64,000 bases of DNA, taken from the NCBI GenBank assembly GCA_020081605.1, contig JAHREC010000030.1:1426001-1490000 (forward strand). The letters are read 5' to 3'. This DNA comes from Albifimbria verrucaria. Lineage: Eukaryota > Ascomycota > Sordariomycetes > Hypocreales > Stachybotryaceae. The translations under genes and the position numbers were made by a program. Of the stretch, positions 52,323 through 64,000 are shown one piece after another (positions within the stretch are counted from its first letter, which is position 1; each line of letters starts with the position of its first letter). The notes under the pieces are model-generated. The model did not search any database. It was not told the origin of the DNA and saw nothing but the letters and a program-made list of their open reading frames with translations.

Positions 52323-54399
52323 CAAGTACATGGTGGAGATTTACTGTAACGCATTCGAAATATTTCATTATTATGAATGTGCCCTTTAGCGGTATGGGAT
52401 GTCGCCAGCAATAGTATTTGGCAGTGCTGTGAAGCACCTCAGAGCACAATTACAAGAAACACAGCCTTGAAAAATACGAACAGAAACATATGAAATGCAA
52501 CATTGCTTGATATTGTAATGGTTATAGGGCGACTATCGCGAGAGATGTCTTGCGTGAAGCTGTTATTAAGGAGAAATTTGAATTGAGAGTGCTTCACTTA
52601 TTAGTTAGTTTACGAGGTTTTGGTGTTCAGTATTCTGGCAACAAGTTAAATTGACCTTCGGAGCTAAAGAAATTTGGGTGCAAAAATTTTTTCATCACGT
52701 CTAATTACGATTGCTATTTTCAAAATCATGCACACGTTATTGATTTGATTGTCGCCGCATCGCCGCTTGCGACAATCACTGGCACCACACGTAAGGCTAG
52801 ATGGGAGAAGCGGTCGCACACGTTGGCGGCATAGCGTTAAGGCACCCACTGTTCGTCATAGGTATATGAGATGGAGACAACATGTGGAATATCATCCATC
52901 CCCAGAAGAAAATCAAGAGATTCTAGATAAGGCTCGTTTGCAGATGCGTTAGCAGGGAGCAGAATATTCCCTTGCTGCTCTAAGGTCGGATCGTGCTATC
53001 GGCATAATTGCATGCCACATCTAAGGGTCAATAGTTATTTGTTCGCGCACGATGAGGTCACCATATGCAATTTCAGATTGAGGCAAGGAAGCAACAGGCT
53101 CAGTCGCTACGAATAGGGAGAGTAAAGGTGAATAAACCATCACAAAATTTAGAAGGTGAACAGGAGGGTTGGCTGAGAATGAGAGTGGAAAGACAACAGG
53201 TATGGAAATTCTGAGGCTGGGATTCAGCTTGAAACTTAGGAACTGCTTTTGTATCACAAGGAAATACGGGATACGGAGATAATAGTATTCAGAATCGCTG
53301 CTTCTGGGTGGATAAGCAAGAGCACTAAATGAACCATATCTCCGTATTACCAGTGAATGGGGTAAAAGCGTTGGCTGTGCCACGTTGCATATTATGAAGT
53401 CTTACAGCAGGACCTGCGACTAGTAAAGGCAACTTACAGCGCTGGCCCTTGATTAAGCTGATATGAACCCCTGGCACCATGCGAGCCGGATATCTCGGCA
53501 CTCTTGCTTGCACTATTAGTATCATCGTGTTCATCAATCAATAATCCATCAATGAAGTGCTCATATCCCAGAGCTCAACACAATCTTAGTATCGGACGCT
53601 CTACGTGCAGGGCTTTTTAATTTCACTAGGTAGACGCATCTTCGTCGAATGCCACATTTTAACAGCCGTCACGTATGTTTTTACCGTAGAACTCCACGTA
53701 CTCAGAATATGGCATGCATTCCTTTGTTCTATTTTCTTTAAAATAAAATAGTTCAAGATGTTAGTACTCTGCGGATTGCTTTGAGTAGCACCAACAGCGC
53801 AATTTGTGGTACTGTCGGTCTCTCGGTTTTAATTGCGTCGAGTTTATACGTGGCAAGTTGTGTTTGCGTAACGCGTTATCCATCTTCGTATTGTTGATTA
53901 CGTCCATCAAAAGGCTACTAATTGTGCAGACTTTAACTTTTGAATGTGATGTTTAATAATTTGTAATTGCCAGAGGGATTCCTTGGCCAGTCTTGCAAAT
54001 TAATCTATGGCAAAGAACAGAACGCGCAAAACGCTCGCATCAGTAGTGGTCATATGCTCCTAACCCTAGCAAGATAAACTGGCCTGGTAGTTCACTACTC
54101 GTGCCATATCATGCTCAATTGCGTATTGACATCAACAACAGACGAGGCTAAGCCTTGTTAGCGTCGGCAAATACTCTTGGCCTCGCATGTTGCTAATCTT
54201 GCTAGTAGAACGAGGAGCTCCATTAACACGAACTTAACCCCACACGGTGAAATTTGATTTAGGAAAGATCTTCAGTCTCCTGCCCCAAAAGGAACAGGGC
54301 AAGCTAACACAGACGTTCTTAATGCCTTCTAAAGCACACCCATGTTGCCCGCCTGTCACCCTTCATTAATCGATATTATGATCTGGAACGAACAGCTCT
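52323..54399. other. 2.1-kb intergenic region
   Basis: AT-rich. Frames at 52749-52952 (+) and 53021-53537 (-) have no recognisable domain or splicing. The right end precedes the aspartyl protease. Confidence 0.5.
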
Positions 54400-55682
54400 T
54401 TGGCTGCGGTACATAAACCGATTGCTAGCCGATGTGGTGACATTCGAGTATGTAATACTTCTGAAATTTGTATGAATTTTGCTAGGTGCCGCGAGCCCCT
54501 ACATAACTCATCCACCTCCAACATGGCTACCATTTCTCAGGTGACCAACACGGTGGCTATTCCATTATATTATCTACCATTAGTCGACCAACAAGTTATC
54601 GCCAACATCTCATGGGGAACACCTGGACAGGAGCCTATTCCGACTGTTATTGATACTGGAAGCTACGGTTTTTGGGTCCATGGCCCAAACGCTACCGTCA
54701 ATTCCGGGTCACCATACCTAGGCGTCCTTGGCCCATGCAATCAAACAGCTGAGCCCTTTTTCAACTGGCCAGAGTCATCCACCCACGACGGCCCTTATCC
54801 CGGGGTACCACCTACGCCTATGGCGGTGGTGGTAAGATTCTTACCTGCCCTGATGTCGTCAATGATACAATGGGATTTGCGGGCTTTCCTTCCATCCCAA
54901 ATACTCAGGTAGCGCTCTGCGAGTTCATGCTGATCAAAGACCGCTCCACCACTTGCGCCGGCGCTCACTACGATAAGAGCATTCTGGGCCTGGCCCGCGG
55001 GGAGGACATGGGCGGACCACACTTCCGTGATGGCCTCGAAGAAGCAGGACTCGTGGAAAGTTCCATCTACTCATTTTGGTTTGATCAACTGCCTGATAGT
55101 ATAAACGACCCTCAATATGGAACTCTGCTGCTAGGCGGTGTTCCTACAGGCAAACACATCGGAGAAATCGCTAAAATGAAGCAGACCCTACCAGTCGATG
55201 GCGGCATTCCTGGCTTGTACTATGTTGGTCTGCCCGAAATCCAAGTGACCGCAATTGACGGCTCTGGTAGCCCACAGGTCATCCCTGCTATAATGCCGAG
55301 TTCAGGTGTGATGCCTGAATGTCTTGTAGACACGGGCACCTGGGGACTCACTCTTCCGACGAACGAAACAGCCTTCTATGAAGTGACTGGTCTTGAGCAA
55401 GACGCACCTTTCATTACTCCCCGTTACCCTGCCGCCTGTGCCGACATTCCAGTGAATGCTACCATCGACATTAAATTCACAGACGAAGATGGCAAGTCTG
55501 CTACCGTTAAGATTCCTTACCGCAACCTTGCCCAGCACACTGGGCAGATCCCCAACACCTGCTCTTTAAACCTCCAGCTTGCCGATCCCGGCTGCACTTT
55601 TGGTGGCACGTTCTTCACGGCCGCACTGTCTATTTTTAATGACAAGGAAAAGACGGTATCATTTGCTCAGATACCATTATGA
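54400..55682 (+). CDS. pepsin-like aspartyl protease (A1), one frame break, start unresolved
   Basis: Both catalytic motifs are present: TVIDTGSYGFWV (about 54648) and CLVDTGTWGLTLP (about 55324). Between them are TYAYGGGGKILTCPD, the flap-like and disulfide region, and KSILGLARGED. The C-terminal pair of cysteines (NTCSLNLQLADPGC) and FNDKEKTVSFAQ complete the fold. The frame changes near 54800-54815, just before TYAYGG. The 5' end is unclear: the longest frame begins with TTG, MATISQ (54523) lacks a signal peptide, and an AG at about 54486 (TTTTGCTAG) could be the acceptor of an intron following a signal-peptide exon. Likely secreted or GPI-linked; it leads a group of secreted hydrolases. 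Confidence 0.83.
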
Positions 55683-56730
55683 TGATTGCTAAGAGGAGGA
55701 AACCAAGACCGTTTTGACAGTGATGGGGAAGAATATTGTACCTTTTCGAAATAGCGCAGATGCTTTTATGTTGAAGTCAGAAGTCTCGTCACTACTTATA
55801 GTAGCAACGACCATAAAAACTTAGGTAATAACCTTTTCTGCTTTCTTCAACAATAAGGCTATCTCGCCTCATATCAAACAAGTAAAACGCAACCTGATTT
55901 CTAGGACTTCCTAATTGGGCCCATGTTGCGCCTCAAGAAATCCAATCATTAGTAGATTCTTAATTAGGAGCTTGCGGTTAACACTACAGACCATTCAGAC
56001 TATCGAATTTTTATAGCGTCCTTGAGCACACGAAGTTCCCATCAGACAGACATTATATTCATTCGATTCATTTAAAACCCATAATGTATACATAGATAAC
56101 AGGAGAAGATTCTGAAGCATCAAGGATTCCAGGGCAGCGAAGATAAGCAGAGAAGAATCTGCTGATTGAGTAATACATTCTCAACACAACGTCTAATGTA
56201 GGAGCCCATTTGAATAAATTTCCACACGAAATATCCTCATACGGAGTTCAGTCGGTTGATGTTAACTAGCGTAGTCTTGGCGTACGCCATAATTGATCGA
56301 AGAGAAAGGTTGGTAGGCCCGGTTCTAATCTCAGAAAACATCCTTGTTATATTTCATAGACTCCTTCGCGAAGCCCAGATCTTACTCGCTGTTTCTGCCA
56401 AGCAAACTCCACTGATCTTTCGGAATTTTCTTGTTTGCATGGTATGCGTTTACGCTTACCATTAGACCGAAATTTTCGTCGGGGTTTTACTAATTTTATT
56501 CCCGTCGTCTTTTTCTCCACCAGTAAAGTCTTTCGTGGGTGGGTTCTTTGTTCATCGATCCCAGTGACACTGTGGGGTTGTACTTCAATATTCAGAGAAA
56601 GCAAAGGGTTCTGGTCTGGAATATTAAGTTGAGGCTGTCACATATAATAATAACATCCCCGGATGATTAGAGATTATACTAATCAGACTTTTAATGTCAA
56701 AGCCTTTTCACTAGTCTTCAACAAGTGTGA
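55683..56730. other. 1-kb intergenic region
   Basis: No supported gene. Frames at 56256-56632 lack features. Confidence 0.5.
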
Positions 56731-58583
56731 ATGATGACTCGACTCCACGATTCCTTGCTCTGGCTTGTGCTACGCTTGGGTATGGCGTGTCAGCATTGAA
56801 GAATCCTCTGATTCCAGGGTCAGTGCTTGTGGTTGTGGTCTGTTTTTGACTTAGCTAATTGAACCTGACAGATGGAACCCTGATCCTCACATTCTGAGGG
56901 TCAATGACACCTACTACCTTGCCGTTTCCTCTTTCCTTACATTCCCAGGTGTACCTATCTATTCCTCCTCGGATCTGGCGAACTGGGAACTTATTTCCCA
57001 TGCTCTTGACTCGCCAGGGAAGGTTCCTCTACATGGAATCAGGCAAGACAATGGTATGTGGCCTTAGAGTTTGGCCGATTCTACCAGCTAACGAAAAAAG
57101 GTGTATGGGCTCCCTCTTTACATTACATTGATGGTTTATTCTATATGACAACAATGGTGATGTGGGGCTCCGACTCAAGTTACCGCACATGGCCTCGAAT
57201 CTTGTGGGTCTCCTCGCCAGATCTAAAGAAATGGTCAGATGTTGTTTGGGCTGAGCCATACGGCATCGATCCTCACTTGTTCAAGGATCCAAAAACCAAC
57301 AAAGCGTATCTGACCCTGATGGGCTTAGATAGCCCTTACAATGGCTACTGGGGAATAAGTCAATGCGAAGTCGACTTGAGGAGTGGTGATTGCGTAGGCC
57401 CCTACAAGAGAATTTGGAATGGTACCTTGCCATCCACTCCTTCAGCACGGCCTGAGGGCCCCAAGCTATTTTATAAAGAGCCATATTACTATCTGGTCAT
57501 TGCGGAAGGCGGTACTGGAATCACACATCGGGCAACAATCGGTCGCTCAAAGTCTGCAGAAGGGCCTTGGGAGTCTTCACCTACGAACCCTCTGCTTTTC
57601 AATGGAGCAAACACCAATTTGACTATAGGTAACACAGGCCATGCAACATTCTCTGATACCCCTGATGGGCAATGGTTTGCGACATTCCTAGCTAAACGAT
57701 ACGTAAATGGCGTTTCAGTGCTCGGTCGCGAAGCATTTATCGCACCGGTGGAGTGGCGGGACGACGGATGGCCTGTGGTCAACGAAGGCGAATTTGTTAT
57801 GCCTAGTCAAGAATACGATCTTGCTCCAACGCTAGAATACCCGCGCAGCCCATTCGAGGACCATTTCACAGGTTCTGCGTTGGGAAAAAGCTGGTATCAG
57901 CTTCGCTCGCCATACACTCAAAACATTCAGGTAAACTTCCCAATGACGGTCAGGGCGCCTGCAATGGGAGTGTTACATTCAAACCCAACGTCTTCACCCT
58001 TGGAGACAGGGACTCACCCGCAGCTATTCTTCGTAAGCAGACTTCGGTTAACATGACCTTTGTCGCAACATTACTTCCGACTGATAAGAGCCTCGGCTCA
58101 GACCAATCTGTTGGTGTGTCTGTGTATTCATCAGAACGGACACACCAGCTTCTTAACGTACGGGGATGTACAAACTCTACAGGACAGTGTATCAGAATAG
58201 ACTCTGCTGTAAACTTGGCAGGACCGGGGACACCGCCGGTAGTAAGTCCCACCTTTGTACTCGATAGCAACTCATACCAGTCACTTACTTGGAAGTTATA
58301 GAGCAAAGAATTCTCGATACAAGAATCCACTATTCCAAAAGGCATGAAACTACATATCCGCGCTGAGCCGACTCGTTATCGAATGGGTTATTCATTGAAC
58401 AACAGCACTGTGAACTGGATACATGAATTCTCTACTCGCAGTTTGCCAGTGGGTTTTGATGGAGCTATGTTTGCACTCTATGCTAGTGGAAATGGTCACC
58501 CTTGGCCGTTTGATGCACCAGATGTGGGCTTTGTCAAAGTCAGAGAAGAATATTTCGAAGAAGGATTCAAAGATTATCAATAG
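56731..58583 (+). CDS. secreted glycoside hydrolase family 43 (beta-xylosidase / arabinofuranosidase type), frame-broken
   Basis: Five-blade propeller enzyme acting on xylan or arabinan side chains. A signal-like start (MMTRL, then FLALACATLGYGVSA after a break near 56745) leads to KNPLIPG. Intron 56819-56871 joins this to WNPDPHILRVNDTYYLA, where the Asp is the catalytic base. Intron 57054-57100 follows, then GVWAPSLHYIDG. EPYGIDPHLFKDP holds the pKa-modulating Asp region, and ARPEGPKLFYKEPYYYL the catalytic acid Glu. The C-terminal beta-sandwich (GH43 C2/DUF1349) has FEDHFTGSALGKSWYQLR. A break lies near 57940 before NGSVTFKPNVFTLGDRDSPAAILRKQ. An in-frame TAG at 58299-58301 interrupts the same domain, which resumes at MKLHIRAEPTRYRMGYSL and ends at 58583. 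Confidence 0.85.
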
Positions 58584-59106
58584 GTCAATGAGATAGTGCA
58601 GATCTATTGGAAGAAAAAGCAAGTGTGGGGGTTATTGAGTGCCTAGCGAGTGTTCTGTAGATCAGTAAGGTGTCTTCGCGATCAATACCACGTTTGTGCT
58701 CCACATTACGACAACAAAATGCCAAGCACACACTATTTGGAGGATCCCGGCGTTTTCGAATGGGTAGTTGCTCATATTTATTTCCAGTAGGCGATATTTG
58801 GTTAATTTATAGAGGTATGGTGCTCTAACAATAGTGGCGTTTTGATCCTGTCTTGACAGCAGAATCTGTTGAACCTCTCGGTCATCTATGGTACAATGAA
58901 TATGATAGACCGAGGGATTACATATCTAAGTACTTGTATCCTTGTATTTTGGCCATTGGCGTTCACTCCACATTCTGGTGTCACGATGTTCAACCATGCG
59001 TAGAGCCATTCGGTTTCTAGACGTCGTTGTTACGGCTCGTGGAACGCCTAGTTGAACTCATGAATCGTAATAAATCCACATTTTTATATCTCAGAGGCTA
59101 TAGCAC
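58584..59106. other. intergenic region between convergent genes
   Basis: No supported gene; the 3' sides of the GH43 gene and of the minus-strand surface-protein gene. Confidence 0.5.
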
Positions 59107-59804
59107 TCACACATAGCCTTGTAAAGTGATCATAGTAATCACAGTGCTTATGAGCATGGTGCTCACGATGGGCGCCGAGGCACCACTTTTGCCTGCAGCA
59201 CTTTCATCCGTATTCAATCGAGCTGCACATTGGTTGACACAATTATCTGCTTCTTTGTCACCAGTCCCATCGCTGATGCGAGATGAATCGCCGGTGTAAT
59301 ATTTTTCGTAGCATCCCTGGCACAACCATATGCCCAGCAGGACAAGGTGTCCTGATTGCCAATCACCCAACCATCCAGCTCTCGTTGGCTCCAGGTCGCA
59401 TTTCCTCCTAATAAAAGGGTGTAGCCACTGTAATTAAAGCCGTTGACGCGCTCGCGATTGCGCTTATAGATCAGACCTGTCGATATATACACTCGTGTCT
59501 CATCTGGCACAACATCGGCCGGGATGGTGACGGTAACATCATGAGTATCTAGACCAACATCATGCGCCAGCCAGCAAATGGGGCCCAAACCCCACCCAGG
59601 CGGTTTTACAGCCAAGAAAACACGGTAAGCATTGAATCTCTGACGGAGTTCCGAGTCGGCATCCACTCTCACGTCAATGGTTAACTGGGTGGGCTGGTTG
59701 GCCGTGATGTTATTAGGAATTCCATAGCTTGCTGAAGCGTGAACTTCTGCTACCGATACCGTGAGAAGGAGAACTGGGATAAATGCCAAGAGTGCCAGCA
59801 TCAT
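59107..59804 (-). CDS. secreted/GPI-type fungal surface protein, one frame break
   Basis: A signal peptide (MMLALLAFIPVLLLTVSVAEVHA) is followed by a beta-rich domain (TQLTIDVRVDAD; VTVTIPADVVPDETRVYIS; NGFNYSGYTLLLGGNATWSQ), then SCWAYGCARDCYEKYYTG and a second Cys pair (NCVNQC). It ends in a hydrophobic GPI-like tail (PIVSTMLISTVITMITLQGYV). The frame break near 59313 is explained by one missing T (GATGC for GATTGC) at Cys of ARDCYE. The architecture is seen in small secreted fungal proteins with a NIS1-like beta fold, but the assignment is tentative. About 230 residues when continuous. Confidence 0.65.
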
Positions 59805-62574
59805 GCAGGTAAAATATACAAAACGAAATGTATGCTCAGAATAAAACCTGTGCTGACGAAAAACGGAGCTTCAGGCCAGGGAGCCAAGTGGGGAGTCCTT
59901 ACTCTAGGCCAATGAAAAACAACAGCAAGTACGGTGGTGCCTCAGGTCATAAAATTGCTTAATACACTATAACGTTAACGTTACATAGTATGTTTGGTTG
60001 CCATGAAGAGGCCGCAGTATTCACCAATCGAGACCTGAATCTAGCAGCACGAGTGTTAACCTGCGTACCAATTTATAGGGCACCATTGCATTTCCTGCTC
60101 CCTGCGGCCTGGCTGACGTAGCAACAGCCCAGGGCTCACATCGAAGAACAAGGTCCGAGATCCTGCTCATCGCTTCATTATGACCACCATAATAATCTCA
60201 TGATAGGACATGAAATAGTCTAGTTTTTTAAACGAGAAGATCCATCATCCGTCAAGTTTTGTGACGTGATTAATTACTTTTGGAAGAACCTACACCATCG
60301 CCAATTTCCTTGAACATGAAGGGATTCCAGCTATGCATTTACCAAACATGTGAGAGCTCAAAAGCGTTTGGAAATTGGTCTGAACCAATCGAGGTTAGGC
60401 TACCACTGATAAAATCAGCTAGCAATTGAAGACGACAGTTCAAACAAGGCCAAGAATTGTGACTTGGAGTAGGAACAAATTGATGATTTGTTCTCGATTG
60501 TACATAATTTTAACGGTGAGGCCACAGAGAAAGGCAACTGCATGGAGGTGACAAAAATAATTCATTATTCAGCAAGTGACACTCTCAGCCATCTAGGTGG
60601 TGAGATTATACATTAATGTTCATGGCCTACTAGACACAGGTTGATCTAAGTTGAATCCGAAGACGAATGTTATTTCAATGGGGCTTTCCTGTGTATCACC
60701 AACACAATTTAATTAAAGTTGCAGTCTTCTTTCTTAGCTTTCTATCGCGCTCTAGAATAATGAACAACTTATGTTGTTGGTGCTGAAACCGCAACAGTAT
60801 GTCTTGTGATGGGTATGGTACACAGCCTAAATGACATGATCTTGTACTTATCATCCGTATAATACGAGCTCAGTCAGACCTGGTCGAGGTCATAATCCTG
60901 CAGCCAGATCTCAACACACTATCATCTCTACTAATGTGATATGCTTGGAGCAATGGAATGACACCATTCGGATAAGTCTAGTCGCCAGTGATGCAAGATC
61001 ACGGTCATGATTTTGGATGTTGATACCTTTGTTAATGACACGTATACGCATTAGTACCACTACCAGACCATCCAAATACACATGGATCAGTACTATTAGG
61101 TGGCAGCAGTAGTGTTACGAGTGCGTTACCCTAGTAGTTCTAAATCCAATACTCCAGCTGGCCTGCTTGATCAAGGGAAAACATACTAGTACATAGTACC
61201 TCCATTTCTGGAAACATAGAACCCATCAGATACCTGCGCGAAAGTGCCTTAAATGTGGGAATGGCTGTTATCCTAGTAGCTAGGTCCATGCCACCCAATG
61301 AGGCAATCGGATCGCTATTACACATGGCGCCAGGCCATACGGAGTGCTATCACTAGGGTTAACAGAAGCTAAAGAACGCATGGACAAGACCGAGAGTGTT
61401 AAGTATGACGACGAGACCAAGCTTGAGAATAACAATTATGGGGTGAAAAGGGAATTACAAAGGTCTTGATGAATGAACCTGGGCCGATGATGGCGATTGA
61501 CGAACTTGCCAGACAGTATTGTATCTCTTTGAATCCGCGAAGGCTCCAACACCGTACCGGTCTCCATAACGTCTTGTAAATATGTCGGCACATACGGATT
61601 AAAGCAACTTTAGTATCATAATGCCGCTACTAAACGCTGGGACTTCTACTATTGGCCAATTTACTAGCTAGGTAATGCCACTAGTTTTTTCCCGGTTCTA
61701 ATTCGATCAGATCCATGTCTGGTACCTAAACTGGAGCCTGCGCACATTCAATGAGATGGATGAGCTCCAAGAACAAAGTTAGACGCATCCACAACAACAT
61801 TTCCTCCTGAGTGGTCGCACCTCAGAGCGATGTTCCCAAGTTTTATTTGACACAACCGTTCGAGTTGGTCGTCAAGGCATCTTTTTTTTTTTTAATACGG
61901 CCAGCTGGGCATTGGGCGTCAAGGGAAAAGTTATTCGCGGGTACCCAAACTTGATACATACCGGCCCTTGTAGGTAAAGAAAGCGGTTGCATTTTTTACG
62001 CTAATAGAATGCATCCGCAGAGCTCGCTTGAAAGGCTTGACTCTGGAGCCTGATGGATACGCTCAAGGTCCGCTATCTTACTGCATTGCTAAGCAACCGG
62101 ACAACTTGTTCCCTGTACCTGGCAAACCCAGCAGGGCGGGTTTGAGATATGGACTACTGTACGGAGTATGAAATGATGACTCCACTGCTCCTCCACATTT
62201 AACAAAATAAGGCAGTTCATAGTGCGAAAGGAGCCTCGTGTTCCTTAGCGCCTCGTGTTCTTTAGTGCTTCACCTGTCAATGCAAGGTCATGCTGTCATA
62301 GGATGGAGTTCCAATGATAGGCCACTACGAAAGTTCTCCTGAATGATATACAGACCTGTGCTAGGGTATTTGTAAAGAAAAGCAGGCCTGTCCGCTCTAC
62401 AGATTTCCTTTCAGACTTGCCCTCTAAGTGCTTTTGCTCTTGTACACTCGCTTCCCCGATATCACTCGACCCATCACCAAGTCCTTCGCTCAACCAGGCT
62501 TCTAATCTGAGCCGCCCGCCATTCATTATATCTAATATTACCTACGCAATTAGGCATGCCTTCCCTTCGTCGAT
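59805..62574. other. 2.8-kb gene-poor region
   Basis: The longest stretch without a gene. Contains a T run at about 61881-61893, a copy of the TACGGAGTA motif near 62159-62167 and an imperfect direct repeat (CCTCGTGTTCYTTAG) at about 62236 and 62252. Frames at 61140-61325 and 61399-61593 lack features. Confidence 0.5.
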
Positions 62575-63770
62575 TATGCGAGCCGCCCTTGTGGCTGGCG
62601 TCGCTTCTGCTGCATCTGTTGAGCTGCATCCTCGCCAGATGGTCACCGATACGTGTGCCGAAGTACACCTCTTCCTGTCTAGGGGCAACAACGAGCCTTA
62701 CCCTGGCCGCCAAGGCGCAATTGTCAGCGCTGTCTGCAAAGGTCTCAAGTCATGCGACTACGAAGACATTCAGATGCACAACGCAGGCTCCGACGAGTAC
62801 TGCGGCGCTGTCAGCGAGGGCACAGAAAATGGTGTTAACCAAATCATTGCGTATAACAAGCGCTGCCCCAACTCCAAGTTGGTTGTCAGCGGTTTCTCCC
62901 AGGGCGCCCATGTGGTTGGTGATATCTTTGGTGGTGGCGGCGGTTCATTCTTCCAAGGCTGCCAAACCAAGATGACGCCTAACATACCCTTCAACACCCC
63001 CGCTGGACAGGCTATTGCTGCCATCGTTACCTTTGGCGATGTTCGTCACGCGGCAAACCAACCTTACAATTATCTAGATGGTGCTACCCACTGGGGTCTC
63101 TTCCCCGTAACAGCCAGCAGTTGGCCAACGCAGCCACCTTTGCAGGTGTTTGGAGAGACTATTGTGCTGCTGGTGATCCTATTTGTGCTGGTGGCGATAA
63201 AACTGAGCAGCACTTGGACTACTTCGATGTTTATACTCCGGAGGTCGCCGAGTACATCCACCAGAAACTTGCCGCTGTCAGTGCCGGGCCTAGCGTGAGC
63301 GTCTCAGCAGCTCCAACTAAGTCTGCCAGCAACACCGTTACCGCAGCTCCTATCCTAGTGCTCCTCACGGCAACAATACTACCGCGACCTACAACGCTCC
63401 CCACAGCAGCCAGACTGTTATAACTGTTACAGACACTGCCGGCAGCACAGTCACAGTCATCACCACTGTCTGCCCTTCCACCCTCTCCTATGTCGCCAAC
63501 CCCACAGCTGAGACGAAGCCTCCTCACATCACTGTCACACAGCAGTACCCTCTGCCTGAGGCTTCTATGCCCACGACTATCAATCTGTCGTCTATTCCTT
63601 ACACTGCTACCGGCACCATTCCTGCCAGTAGCACTCTCGGCACTAATGTGACCATTGTCAAGCCCACTACCACGGCTTCAGTCCCTGCTGTTGGCGGATC
63701 TACCTCTCAATACGCGAAGATGGGAGTTGTTTTTGGCGCAGCAATGGCAGCAGCAGCTGCACTCCTGTAA
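62575..63770 (+). CDS. cutinase-family (CE5) esterase with Ser/Thr linker and GPI-type tail, frame-broken
   Basis: A secreted serine esterase of the cutinase/acetylxylan esterase family. Signal peptide MRAALVAGVASAAS; then CAEVHLFLSRGNNEP, the family start. The nucleophile is in GFSQGAHVVG (Ser codon 62897), followed by IVTFGDVRHAANQPY. After a frame break near 63108-63120 come the Asp (AAGDPICAGG) and His (EQHLDYFDVY) of the triad. A Thr/Ser-rich linker follows, broken again near 63350 (reading NNTATTYNAPHSSQTVITVTD), ending in SQYAKMGVVFGAAMAAAAALL, a GPI-attachment signal. CE5 proteins are usually soluble, so wall or membrane anchoring is notable. All triad residues are present. Confidence 0.87.
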
Positions 63771-64000
63771 ACTCCTCAAGAGTCATGAGATATGCCAGCT
63801 GCATGTAACGATTTCTTTTTATAGAAATGCTGAGCCGATAAAAAAATAGACAAATGATAATTTTTAATACAAATAGGTTGCTCATACCTAAATTTCATCA
63901 AGGCCACATGAAATCTAGTGTCATCAAGAATACCCCAAATTCATCAAAGTATTTAAGTGATATAAGTGTGGGTATTTGTCAGTTTAGCGGCTCGTTACAG
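63771..64000. other. right-edge region
   Basis: AT-rich 3' flank of the esterase gene; nothing else seen. Confidence 0.5.

Noticed and set aside
53021..53537. Two minus-strand frames in the 52-54 kb gap
   Set aside because: No domain, no splice sites joining them sensibly, and atypical composition.
62236..62270. Imperfect direct repeat near 62.2 kb as an insertion footprint
   Set aside because: The two copies are adjacent with no insert between them; probably a local slippage duplication.

Overview
This is eukaryotic DNA from a filamentous ascomycete, probably Sordariomycetes and plausibly Hypocreales. Genes carry short introns (about 40-75 nt, GTAAGT/GTATGT donors, CAG/TAG acceptors). The families are typical of Pezizomycotina: RTA1-like, DUF1996, DUF6601, F-box-like (DUF6546-type), HSPA12-like Hsp70, Zn2Cys6 regulators, GH43, a CE5 cutinase-type esterase and a Vpr-type subtilase. 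I see no rRNA, tRNA, CRISPR, transposon or telomere array.

Layout. 0-17 kb holds an aquaglyceroporin with an unusual selectivity filter, a secreted DUF1996 protein, a Yvc1/TRPY vacuolar cation channel, an RTA1 membrane protein, a small GPI-type secreted protein, an isoflavone-reductase-like dehydrogenase and a small ABM-fold protein. 17.8-20.6 kb is a large secreted subtilase. 21.9-34.3 kb is the most interesting block: a Rieske non-haem iron oxygenase (choline monooxygenase/betaine demethylase type) diverges from a sarcosine/fructosyl-amine-type FAD oxidase, followed by a Zn2Cys6 regulator, a dimethylglycine oxidase-type FAD/GcvT protein and a NAPE-PLD-like metallo-beta-lactamase protein. 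Together the enzymes could demethylate a quaternary or methylated amine (glycine betaine is the obvious candidate) through dimethylglycine and sarcosine to glycine. A CCG-N10-CGG element with a conserved ATCACRTGAY centre lies upstream of these genes and suits a Zn2Cys6 dimer. 35-52 kb holds an acetyltransferase, an F-box-like protein, a GT25 glycosyltransferase, an Hsp70-like ATPase, a Ser/Thr-rich single-pass protein, two poorly known proteins and a permuted-papain (LRAT-like) protein with a cysteine tail. 54-64 kb is rich in secreted proteins: aspartyl protease, GH43, a Cys-containing surface protein and a GPI-type CE5 esterase.

A warning for every user: most of the longer genes contain single-base frame breaks, about 40 in all, very often at short homopolymer runs, while the protein reads on smoothly in another frame with almost no in-frame stop codons. 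This pattern suggests indel errors in the assembly more than real gene death, but true decay cannot be excluded from sequence alone. I list these genes as CDS spanning the whole recognisable product and mark each break. Intact genes (RTA1, ABM protein, GT25, the 47 kb protein, the LRAT-like protein) lie among the broken ones.
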